Positions 1 through 5,918 of a stretch of 16,937 bases of DNA are shown here, piece after piece. Position numbers and translations under genes: made by a program. The stretch is taken from contig JAUWGN010000005.1 of NCBI GenBank assembly GCA_030606385.1, forward strand, positions 1 to 16,937, written 5' to 3'. A model generated the notes under the pieces. That model made no database searches. It had not been told where the DNA came from and saw only the letters and a list, made by a program, of their open reading frames with translations. This stretch comes from Dehalococcoidia bacterium (GTDB taxonomy: Bacteria > Chloroflexota > Dehalococcoidia > GIF9 > AB-539-J10). Within the stretch, counting starts at the first letter, position 1, and every line of letters starts with the position of its first letter.

Positions 1-133
1 GGTGCTCCATAGCCCCCACCAAACCCAGCCGACATTGGTGCTCCATAGCCCCCACCAAACCCAGCCGACATTGGTGCTCCATAGCCCCCACCAAACCCAG
101 CCGACATTGGTGCTCCATAGCCCCCACCAAACC
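1..133. repeat. Perfect 36-bp tandem repeat inside the DUF5320-like gene
   Basis: Three complete, identical 36-bp units occupy 1-36, 37-72 and 73-108. A fourth starts at 109 and matches for 25 bases before diverging. The array continues off the left edge, so the copy number is unknown. The period is 12 codons, so the repeat stays in frame on the minus strand and encodes FGGGYGAPMSAG units. Identity at the DNA level, including third codon positions, points to recent slippage or unequal crossing-over. Confidence 0.95.
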
Positions 134-248
134 ACCTTCCAGGTACGAGATTGGCAAAACCTGGCATGCCGAAACCGGCACAAAAGCCAGCCGCTCTACC
201 AGTCATTGGTCCCAACCCCCTAGGTCCAGTTCCATCTCCAAATGGCAT
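1..248 (-). CDS. DUF5320-like Gly-rich repeat protein (partial, C-terminus beyond window)
   Basis: The leftward frame opens with ATG at 246-248 and reads MPFGDGTGPRGLGPMTGRAA, close to the usual start of small DUF5320 proteins. A strong ribosome site (AAAGGAGGTGA, about 255-265) precedes it. After a Cys/Phe/Gly stretch (FCAGFGMPGF) the protein becomes tandem copies of a 12-residue unit, FGGGYGAPMSAG, and runs off the left edge after 82 codons. Family members are short, Gly/Met/Pro-rich, and of unknown function. In anaerobes they often sit beside UPF0251 proteins and NifX/Mrp-type Fe-S or molybdenum-cofactor proteins (general knowledge). The UPF0251 gene ends 31 bases upstream, so the two are probably one operon. 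A role in metal or cofactor handling is inference only. The family call rests on the N-terminal motif. Confidence 0.75.
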   Translation of the reverse strand, partial: MPFGDGTGPRGLGPMTGRAAGFCAGFGMPGFANLVPGRWFGGGYGAPMSAGFGGGYGAPMSAGFGGGYGAPMSAGFGGGYGA

Positions 249-279
249 CTTCTCTCACCTCCTTTCTATTTATTTTTTG

Positions 280-753
280 CTACCATCGTCTGCCACCGCG
301 AAATCCCCTGCCACGTCCCCTCCCCCACCCAAATGGTGGAAGCGGCGTAGGTTGAATATTTACGCTGGAGCAGACAGGACAGGATAAAGGCAACCTGCTC
401 GCCAGAATCTCAAAAGGCACATTCCATTCATGCCCATCGTTATTGCATCTGAAACGCTGCTGAGGTAACCCGAAGTTTCCCCCCTCAACTTGAATAGCCT
501 TACCATTGACCAGAGCATCAGCTAGTTTCTTACGTCCCAATCCGAGAACTCGATGAAATGTTGGCCTGGAAATATGCATCCTCTCAGCACATTCCTCTTG
601 CTCCAACCCCTCCAAATCCTTGAGGCGAATAGCTTCAATTTCCTCAAGCGAAAGGCGCACCGTCTGTAATAAATTTGCAGGAATTCCCATCGGTCTGAAA
701 GAATTAGCACTGGGCAATTCAGCGATATAGCGCAACTTAACCGGTCTAGCCAT
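280..753 (-). CDS. UPF0251 (DUF134) family HTH protein
   Basis: This 157-residue protein begins MARPVKLRYI, typical of UPF0251/DUF134. Residues about 35-78 (LSLEEIEAIRLKDLEGLEQEECAERM...ISRPTFHRVL) form the sigma-70-region-4-like helix-turn-helix of the family. A likely zinc site follows: C103, H108, C125, C128. The tail is Gly/Arg-rich (GWGRGRGRGFRGGRRW). The ATG start (751-753) is preceded by AAAGGTGG and, further upstream, by a strong promoter overlapped by a palindrome. It is co-directional with the DUF5320-like gene 31 bases downstream. A DNA-binding regulator is the likely role, and autoregulation is suggested by the palindrome, but no target has been shown. The family assignment is confident; the biological function is not known to me. 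Confidence 0.9.
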   Translation of the reverse strand: MARPVKLRYIAELPSANSFRPMGIPANLLQTVRLSLEEIEAIRLKDLEGLEQEECAERMHISRPTFHRVLGLGRKKLADALVNGKAIQVEGGNFGLPQQRFRCNNDGHEWNVPFEILASRLPLSCPVCSSVNIQPTPLPPFGWGRGRGRGFRGGRRW

Positions 754-780
754 TAAAAATTACCACCTTTTCGCTAGTAA

Positions 781-800
781 TTATGGACATATGTCAATAA
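781..800. promoter_or_regulatory. 20-bp near-perfect palindrome (candidate operator)
   Basis: TTATGGACATATGTCAATAA is centred at 790/791 with nine of ten base pairs matching; only 785/796 mismatch. The core GACATATGTC is perfect. It covers the -10 box and the predicted start point of the minus-strand promoter, the classic place for a repressor. The adjacent HTH protein is the obvious candidate ligand, but that is inference. Confidence 0.5.
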
Positions 801-825
801 TAACAGGTAAATTATTTAATGTCAA
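797..825 (-). promoter_or_regulatory. Sigma-70 type promoter for the UPF0251/DUF5320 operon
   Basis: On the minus strand, TTGACA (820-825) is followed after exactly 17 bases by TATTAT (797-802). That is a perfect -35 box and a 5/6 -10 box with ideal spacing. Transcription should start near 790, about 37 bases before the UPF0251 ATG, leaving room for its ribosome site. The promoter lies wholly inside the longest possible reading of the divergent MBL gene, which argues against that gene starting at 791. Confidence 0.75.
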
Positions 826-853
826 CTCGCTTTGCACAAATGAAGATGTTAAA

Positions 854-1507
854 ATGACCAACGTGGAAATCAGGTGGCTGGGGCATTCCTGCTTTGTTCT
901 TAAAGGAAAGGAAAAGACCGTTCTCACTGACCCGTATTGTCCCGAGTTAGGCTATTCATTGGGTGAACCCGAAGCAGATATAGTAACGGTGAGCCATTTT
1001 CATCCCGGTCACAGCTATATTGAAGGCATCGCCAACAGCCCTAAACAGGTTAAAGGTCCCGGGGAATATGAAATAGGAACCATATTCATCACCGGGCTTG
1101 CCAGCTACCACGATAAAGAAAAGGGCGAGACCAGAGGTAAAAATACCATCTATCTCATAGAGATGGAAGGTTTAAGTTTATGTCACCTTGGAGACCTGGG
1201 ACATGCATTAACATCATCATTGGCAGGGGAATTAGGAAACTGCGACATCCTGTTTTTGCCTGTTGGCGAGGTATCCACGATATCGATAGACGAAGCTGCT
1301 GAGATAGTAAAACAATTGACTCCCCACATTGTTATCCCCATGCACTACAAGACAGATGTGTTAACTAGAAATCTAGAGAGCGCAGACGAGTTCCTGAGCA
1401 AAATGGGCATTCACGAGATAGAGCCCAAAGCAAAACTTTCCGTCACAAAGGCTTCCCTACCCAGTGACCTTCAAACTGTGGTTTTCGAGCTGAACCAGGC
1501 TATGTGA
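854..1507 (+). CDS. MBL-fold metal-dependent hydrolase (Lactamase_B_3/UlaG-like)
   Basis: From ATG 854 the protein is 217 residues and starts MTNVEIRWLGHSCF, the usual start of this group. The metal motif is SHFHPGH: H48, H50 and H53 are present, but the canonical Asp is Gly52. Further metal-site candidates are the GDLGH segment and H in the late IPMHYKTD segment. A longer frame opens at ATG 791, but its extra 21 residues cover the neighbour's promoter and look noncoding. The ribosome site before 854 is weak. It diverges from the UPF0251 gene and ends 17 bases from the convergent glutamate-synthase-like gene. The substrate is unknown; relatives are broad-specificity hydrolases or lactonase-like enzymes. 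Fold confident, function not. Confidence 0.85.
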   Translation: MTNVEIRWLGHSCFVLKGKEKTVLTDPYCPELGYSLGEPEADIVTVSHFHPGHSYIEGIANSPKQVKGPGEYEIGTIFITGLASYHDKEKGETRGKNTIYLIEMEGLSLCHLGDLGHALTSSLAGELGNCDILFLPVGEVSTISIDEAAEIVKQLTPHIVIPMHYKTDVLTRNLESADEFLSKMGIHEIEPKAKLSVTKASLPSDLQTVVFELNQAM

Positions 1508-1524
1508 TACTAAACTACTTCTCT

Positions 1525-3090
1525 TTACGCTAAGATTTTCTCCGCTTCCTCCATATCCGATTCCATCACATAAGGGATGCCGGAAACATCTGCTGCTTCT
1601 CGTGTCAGAGCAACGAGGTCATTTCTATCTATGAAGTTAAGAGCAAATTTGCGCTCACCTGCCATCAGTTGTCTCAAACCTGTAGCAAGCCTGTCATAAT
1701 AAGTATAGACACCTATTGCCGCCAAGGGAATTCTACCGAAATCCTCTTTATATCTTTCCCTAAGCCCAGGTGCACTGATAAAAGTTCGCAAGAGAGCTTT
1801 TCGGTACTCCTCATCTTCCCCATGCTTTTTCTTGAGAAGCTGCTCCTGAGTCCTTCCCACCATAGCTGCAGTAAGTGTAGCGCGACCCATACACACCGTC
1901 TTTACATACGGAGCTCCCAAGGCCAAGGCCTTGAAAATATGATCCTCAAGAGCGATACCCCCAGCTATGGCACAACTAGGAACAAAAGCCCCTTTTTCGT
2001 CAAGCTTCTTAAGGAATTTATAAAGAAGGCTTTCCAGGTAAACCGTAGGAATCCCCCATTCATTCATCATCCGCCAGGGACTCATCCCGGTTCCACCACC
2101 AGCACCATCAACAGTGAGAAGGTCTATTTTAGCTTCAGAGGTGAATTTTACCGCCCGAGCTAAATCCACTGGTCTGTAGGCACCCGTTTTCAAAGTAACA
2201 TACTTGGCACCTATCTTTCTCAGTCTTTCTACTTCCTTTAAGAACGCCTCCTCATCTACCATTCCAAGGCGGGAATGCCTCTCGAATTCCTTTATTCCCC
2301 CCGCTTTATAAGCCTCTCGAACTACAGGAGCTTCGGGGTCAGGTATGACGATATATCCTCTTCGTTTAAGCTCAAGCGCCCTTTCCAGGGTCGGTAGCTT
2401 AACCTCCCCACCTATATCCTTGGCTCCTTGCCCCCACTTTATCTCTATGCCTTCAACACCAAGCTTCTCCACTGCGTACTCAGGAACGCCAAGTCGAGTA
2501 TCCTCCACATTCGCCTGCACAAGCATCGTCCCATAGCCTTCATACCAATCCTTATATACCTTCACTCTCCTTTCAAGATCAGGTGACTTAACAATCTTTC
2601 CATTTTTAAACTCGGCATCAGGGTCTATGCCACAAACATTCTCTCCACAGACAAGCACAGCACCGCAGATAGCAATGGCAATAGCAGTACCCTCCCAATT
2701 CACCCTGGCTATTTCAGTGGAACCTAAAGCGCCGGTGAAGAAGGGAACCTTTAGTTTTATCTTGTTTTCACCAGCCCCTATTTCAGTCGAAATATCAACC
2801 GCAGAGAAAAGAGCCTTATCCGAATCTGCTTCAATGCCAAGTGCGCCAACGCAACTGCCCTGGATATTAAAATGGGAAAAATCGACAGGATAATCTTTCT
2901 CTGACCCAGCTATAACTTCCCCAAAAGGCTGAGGATAGAGAACCTCCCTCCCCCTGATGGCAGATTTTCCCACTTCACAAAGCCCGGGACAGCCATCTAA
3001 ACAGGTTACACAGAGTCCAGATGAAGGAGAGGGAGTAACTCTGTTTCTCGTTTTGGTTGCTGCACTTGCATTTGGTTTACTTAAAGACAT
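1525..3090 (-). CDS. FMN-binding glutamate synthase-like protein (stand-alone GltB central/FMN domain)
   Basis: This 521-residue protein matches the FMN/synthase domain of glutamate synthase (COG0069 type). Visible landmarks are KWGQGAKDIGGEVKLP (218-233), LLTVDGAGGGTGMSP (324-338) and AIAGGIALEDHIFKALALGAPYV (374-396), the FMN and 2-oxoglutarate side of the barrel. It lacks the N-terminal glutamine amidotransferase domain. I also cannot find the usual CHTNTCPVG-type 3Fe-4S motif. Instead there is an N-terminal cluster C27, C30, C34, C38, which could bind an Fe-S cluster. The ATG at 3088-3090 has an excellent ribosome site (AAGGAGGTGA). It is the last gene of the nrpR-hisF operon, which fits a role in glutamate or ammonia assimilation. 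Without an amidotransferase it may use free ammonia or a partner; this is not proven, and some stand-alone relatives have other amine-transfer roles. Confidence 0.85.
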   Translation of the reverse strand: MSLSKPNASAATKTRNRVTPSPSSGLCVTCLDGCPGLCEVGKSAIRGREVLYPQPFGEVIAGSEKDYPVDFSHFNIQGSCVGALGIEADSDKALFSAVDISTEIGAGENKIKLKVPFFTGALGSTEIARVNWEGTAIAIAICGAVLVCGENVCGIDPDAEFKNGKIVKSPDLERRVKVYKDWYEGYGTMLVQANVEDTRLGVPEYAVEKLGVEGIEIKWGQGAKDIGGEVKLPTLERALELKRRGYIVIPDPEAPVVREAYKAGGIKEFERHSRLGMVDEEAFLKEVERLRKIGAKYVTLKTGAYRPVDLARAVKFTSEAKIDLLTVDGAGGGTGMSPWRMMNEWGIPTVYLESLLYKFLKKLDEKGAFVPSCAIAGGIALEDHIFKALALGAPYVKTVCMGRATLTAAMVGRTQEQLLKKKHGEDEEYRKALLRTFISAPGLRERYKEDFGRIPLAAIGVYTYYDRLATGLRQLMAGERKFALNFIDRNDLVALTREAADVSGIPYVMESDMEEAEKILA

Positions 3091-3102
3091 CGTTCACCTC
3101 CT

Positions 3103-3150
3103 TCATATGTTTACTGCTATTCCCTTTTCCTCAAGATACCTTCTCGCTTC
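3103..3150 (-). pseudogene. Remnant second copy of the hisF 3' end
   Basis: Read on the minus strand, 3150 to 3103 encodes EARRYLEEKGIAVNI plus stop. The true hisF C-terminus at 3264-3217 is EAKRYLKEKGIAVII plus stop. By my count 39 of 48 bases agree, with several silent differences, so this is a diverged homologue rather than a fresh duplication. Its TGA overlaps the ribosome site of the glutamate-synthase-like gene, the tight arrangement expected of an original operon junction. No start codon or upstream body is attached; it is a tail only. Confidence 0.8.
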
Positions 3151-3152
3151 TC

Positions 3153-3205
3153 GTCATTCTGAGCGAAGCGAAGAATCTAGACCCTTCGTTGCCGCTTAGG
3201 GTGAC
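3153..3205. repeat. REP-like imperfect palindromic element
   Basis: The left arm (GTCATTCTGAGCGAAG, then CGAAGAATCT) and the right arm read on the other strand (GTCACCCTAAGCGGC, then AACGAAGGGTCT) form an imperfect inverted repeat meeting at TCTAGA (3176-3181), with a one-base offset between arms. GTCATTCTGAGCGAAGCG and GTCACCCTGAGCG type sequences are familiar dispersed repeats in many bacterial genomes. It sits between hisF and the duplicated hisF tail. There is no coding capacity. It could also fold into a hairpin in the operon mRNA. Confidence 0.75.
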
Positions 3206-3216
3206 AATTAAACACC

Positions 3217-3987
3217 TTATATTATTACTGCTATTCCCTTCTCCTTAAGATATCTTTTTGCCTCAGGGATAGATATTTCCCCGAAATGAAAAATGGAGGC
3301 AGCTAAAACTGCCGAGGCTTTGCCAATTACTACAGCTTCATAAAGATGTTCCAGCTTTCCCGCCCCCCCTGATGCAGTAACCGGTATGCTAACAGCTTCA
3401 GCCACTGCTTTGGTCATCTCCAGATCATAGCCCTCTTTGGTTCCATCAGCATCCTTGCTGGTAAGTAGAATTTCGCCAGCCCCCAATTCTTCCACCCTCC
3501 TTGCCCAACTGACAATCTCCATCCCGGTGGCTTCGCTGCCACTTTTAACCACCACCTCCAATCGGGGAAGACCACTTCCAGGTGAATTCTTGCGCCCATC
3601 AATAGCCACCACAAGCTTTTCCTTCCCAAATCTCCTTGATGCTTCCGATATAAGCTCAGGACTTTTCACCGCAGCGGTGTTGATGGAGACTTTATCCACA
3701 CCAATGTCGAACAAGGCTTTCATATCCTCGATATTTCTAATCCCCCCTCCAACGGCAAAGGGAATGGTAACCCTCTCCGCCACTTTCCTGACCCATTCCA
3801 GCCTTGTCCCTCTATTCTCCACAGTGGCAAAGATATCAAGGAAAACCAGCTCATCGGCGCCTTCCTTACAGTAAGCCCCTGCCGCCTCTACAGGGTCTCG
3901 TGCATCCCTCAGATTCACAAAGTTTATCCCCTTGACTACTCTGCCATCTTTCACATCAAGACAAGGTATAATTCTTACCTCATTCAC
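3217..3987 (-). CDS. hisF: Imidazole glycerol phosphate synthase subunit HisF
   Basis: HisF is the cyclase half of the HisF-HisH enzyme. It uses ammonia and PRFAR to make imidazole glycerol phosphate (histidine pathway) and AICAR. The 256-residue barrel is standard length. The catalytic aspartates sit in RIIPCLDVKDGRVVKG near the start and in VVAIDGRK mid-protein. Phosphate-binding segments AVGGGIRN, SINTAAV and TASGGAGKLEHLYEA are present. The start is GTG at 3985-3987, chosen because AAGGAGG lies six bases upstream and the frame begins NEVRIIPCLD. It overlaps the nrpR 3' end by 8 bases. No other his gene is in the window, so it is an isolated his gene in a nitrogen-regulated operon. Its 3' end may have been exchanged (see the duplicated tail). 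Confidence 0.97.
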   Translation of the reverse strand: MNEVRIIPCLDVKDGRVVKGINFVNLRDARDPVEAAGAYCKEGADELVFLDIFATVENRGTRLEWVRKVAERVTIPFAVGGGIRNIEDMKALFDIGVDKVSINTAAVKSPELISEASRRFGKEKLVVAIDGRKNSPGSGLPRLEVVVKSGSEATGMEIVSWARRVEELGAGEILLTSKDADGTKEGYDLEMTKAVAEAVSIPVTASGGAGKLEHLYEAVVIGKASAVLAASIFHFGEISIPEAKRYLKEKGIAVII

Positions 3988-4981
3988 TCCAAGCCTCCTT
4001 AAAGTTAACTAAATCTCGATACTCCATGACGGTGCTCATAGACATATTTTCAGCTTCTATACCTTGTTCCTCAGCAGCAGCGACAGGATTTAAACCTCCC
4101 ATGAGAACCATCCCCACTCTATTTAATGCTATGGGTATTTCACACACTGGCTGACTTGGCTCGCCCATCACTATCAGCCCTCCCAACCCGGCTTCCTTCA
4201 GCTTTGTTACTATGTTATCCGTCATTGGGCGGCAGAAGGCTGGTATCTCTCGATAATTTGCCACAATTTTCCCGCCTCCACTGCTTACTATTTCACCCAC
4301 AGATGTCATCCTGGCTTTAATGAATACCTCTGAAGGGTCTAATGTCGAGCCAGCATAATGTATGAAATCCACAAAACGGGTGGGCTTATGATCTCGAATC
4401 TGGAGGATGCCACCGAAACGAGATTCCAGCGGGATACCCGCCTTAAGAAGAGAGCCATTGATGATAATACTGCAAACCGTGGCAAATCCTATTTTTCCCT
4501 GAGGGACCATTACTTCGCCTAGCTTTTCTCCTTCACATGCCACCGCTACTAACTCACTCACACAAAGCCCAGCCTCAAACGCTTCCCTCATTGCTCTAAG
4601 CGCCTTTTTAAAGTTTTCGCTTGGAAAAAGCGAGATATTGACTGGAACCAGGCCGGAACATTTTTCCCAATCAAAGCTGGTGCGAAAGGCAAGTGCTTCA
4701 ATCCTTGACAGAGCGAACCCCATCTTGTCTCGAGCTAGAGCATTCCTTGTCTCCTCGATTCCTTGCTCGGTGAGCAACCGACCATCTTTCCCTACAGACT
4801 TGGTTAATCCCCTTTCATCCATTAATTTAAGGTGATATCTCACTGCCCTTTCACTAAGCTCAACACCATGATCTTTCAAACGACGCGCAATAACTCTGGC
4901 ACCCAGTGGCTCCCGCTGCTTACCCAAGATATTCAAGATGGAAACTACTTTCCTCTCAACTTCTTGGCTTTCAAAGCCCAT
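3980..4981 (-). CDS. nrpR: NrpR-type nitrogen-responsive transcriptional repressor
   Basis: The 333-residue protein has an N-terminal winged helix (about residues 8-75: VVSILNILGKQREPLGARVIARRL...LSERAVRYHLKLMDERGL). One NrpR/DUF128 effector domain follows, with landmarks GTVCSI-like FATVCSIIINGSLLKAGIPLESRFGG, IHYAGSTLDPSEVFI and NYREIPAFCRP. In methanogens NrpR represses nitrogen-fixation and glutamine-synthetase genes and is released by 2-oxoglutarate. Here it heads an operon with hisF and a glutamate-synthase-like gene. ATG at 4979-4981 follows GGGAG. Its promoter carries several AGGTAA half-sites, consistent with autoregulation. The single effector domain is normal for part of the family. 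The family call is confident; the effector and targets are inferred. Confidence 0.88.
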   Translation of the reverse strand: MGFESQEVERKVVSILNILGKQREPLGARVIARRLKDHGVELSERAVRYHLKLMDERGLTKSVGKDGRLLTEQGIEETRNALARDKMGFALSRIEALAFRTSFDWEKCSGLVPVNISLFPSENFKKALRAMREAFEAGLCVSELVAVACEGEKLGEVMVPQGKIGFATVCSIIINGSLLKAGIPLESRFGGILQIRDHKPTRFVDFIHYAGSTLDPSEVFIKARMTSVGEIVSSGGGKIVANYREIPAFCRPMTDNIVTKLKEAGLGGLIVMGEPSQPVCEIPIALNRVGMVLMGGLNPVAAAEEQGIEAENMSMSTVMEYRDLVNFKEAWSE

Positions 4982-5010
4982 TACAATACTCCCAACATCC
5001 CATTTAGTTA

Positions 5011-5047
5011 AGGTAATAGGTAACTGCTTACCTACTCTATATTACCT
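5011..5047. promoter_or_regulatory. Cluster of four AGGTAA half-sites before nrpR (candidate NrpR operator)
   Basis: AGGTAA occurs on the plus strand at 5011-5016 and 5018-5023, and on the minus strand at 5028-5033 and 5042-5047. The two inner copies form a perfect inverted repeat, TAGGTAA-CTGC-TTACCTA (5017-5034). The outer ones form AGGTAAT (5011-5017) and ATTACCT (5041-5047). The cluster spans the promoter spacer and the probable start point of nrpR, as expected for a repressor site. Binding by NrpR itself is inference. Confidence 0.6.
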
Positions 5048-5062
5048 GAAAAATCCTGTCAA
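5033..5062 (-). promoter_or_regulatory. Promoter for the nrpR-hisF-glutamate synthase operon
   Basis: On the minus strand a perfect TTGACA (5057-5062) is followed by two candidate -10 boxes, TATAGA after 15 bases or TAGAGT after 17. Both are mediocre, which would suit a regulated promoter. An AGGTAA half-site (5042-5047) lies in the spacer and more lie just downstream. Confidence 0.55.
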
Positions 5063-5114
5063 CCCCACAGACTCGCTCCTCAATAACAACCAGAAGATGG
5101 GAAGGATTCCGTAA

Positions 5115-5915
5115 TTACCACCCAGGTTGATATCCCGCTTCGTGTGCCTGTCTATCCAAATCGAGGGTGAGAATACGCTCTAAAGGGAATAGCACCTCGC
5201 CTTCAGTGCGACGCAGGTCAATAGCCTTGACGTAAATTCGACATTGCTCGCAAGTATAAAGGCGGTATAATTCCTTCCCATCGGTGAGATAAGCTAGAGA
5301 ATCTTGGTCTTGGTTACCACAGAAAGGACACTCAAGCCGAAGAAAAAGCCATTCGGTATCACATCGGGAGCATATCAGCCATCTAGCACCTGCTTCTCTA
5401 TCAAGGAAGGAGAAATCCGGCTTACCTCCACAGACAGGACATACCCTTTGGCGCCAAGAATCCTGCTTTACTAAAGGCGATAATTTTTCAGAATACCTGA
5501 CCAGTATCGGATGGAAAGCATTTTTGAGACAGAGTGAAAGCGCTTCCCAGCTAATGCCTATCTTCTGAGCGATGTCGCTCATCGAAGAATACCGATACCA
5601 GGCATTAGCTGCTTTTTTTATTAAAGATGGCTGTGGATTCTCCGCCCGGGAATCGGGAATTTGTTCGCTAACTATACCGTTTGCTTCTGAGAACAGTTCG
5701 CAAAATAACGCCTGGTCAGGAAACACGTCCTCAAATTGGAGAACAAAATTAGATTGTGCAAAGCGTTCAGCTACCTGGCGAATATGCTCATCCAATACTG
5801 GCAGATAGGAATCTTTTACCTTGAGTCCGAGCAATTTTCGGCGAAGGTCTATATAGCGAGTCTGCTTCCATTCCCCCAGTTGCTCTACGGTCCCACTATC
5901 GGCCTGTGTGCTCAC
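5115..5915 (-). CDS. fdhE: Formate dehydrogenase accessory protein FdhE
   Basis: FdhE is a cytoplasmic rubredoxin-like assembly factor for respiratory formate dehydrogenases; it binds the catalytic subunit and checks or assists its maturation before export. The 266-residue protein has the family's four CxxC pairs: C159/C162, C182/C185, C196/C199 and C222/C225. The N-terminal half is helical and the C-terminal half carries CPVCGGKPDFSFL and ECPFCGNQD. The start is GTG at 5913-5915, three bases after the fdnI stop; no better start is visible. It is the last gene of the fdn operon and so is co-expressed with its client. The 3' side (5062-5114) shows no strong terminator, so read-through into nrpR is possible. 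Confidence 0.93.
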   Translation of the reverse strand: MSTQADSGTVEQLGEWKQTRYIDLRRKLLGLKVKDSYLPVLDEHIRQVAERFAQSNFVLQFEDVFPDQALFCELFSEANGIVSEQIPDSRAENPQPSLIKKAANAWYRYSSMSDIAQKIGISWEALSLCLKNAFHPILVRYSEKLSPLVKQDSWRQRVCPVCGGKPDFSFLDREAGARWLICSRCDTEWLFLRLECPFCGNQDQDSLAYLTDGKELYRLYTCEQCRIYVKAIDLRRTEGEVLFPLERILTLDLDRQAHEAGYQPGW

Positions 5916-5918
5916 TCT

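Noticed and set aside
1..133. 36-bp repeats as a CRISPR array
   Set aside because: Units abut with no spacers and are read in frame as a Gly-rich protein on the minus strand.
2..223. Plus-strand reading frame across the tandem repeats (LHSPHQTQPTLV units)
   Set aside because: It is the antisense of the DUF5320-like gene, which has a strong ribosome site and a family N-terminus.
791..853. N-terminal extension of the MBL protein
   Set aside because: It overlaps the neighbour's near-consensus promoter and palindrome, and family members begin at the MTNVEIRW-type start.
3153..3205. REP-like element as an insertion sequence with transposase
   Set aside because: Only 53 bp, no coding capacity and no clear target-site duplication.
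3437..3874. 145-codon plus-strand frame over hisF
   Set aside because: Antisense shadow of hisF; Ser/Pro/Leu-rich with no motif.
5062..5114. Terminator after fdhE
   Set aside because: No stable GC-rich stem followed by a T-run could be found on the minus strand.
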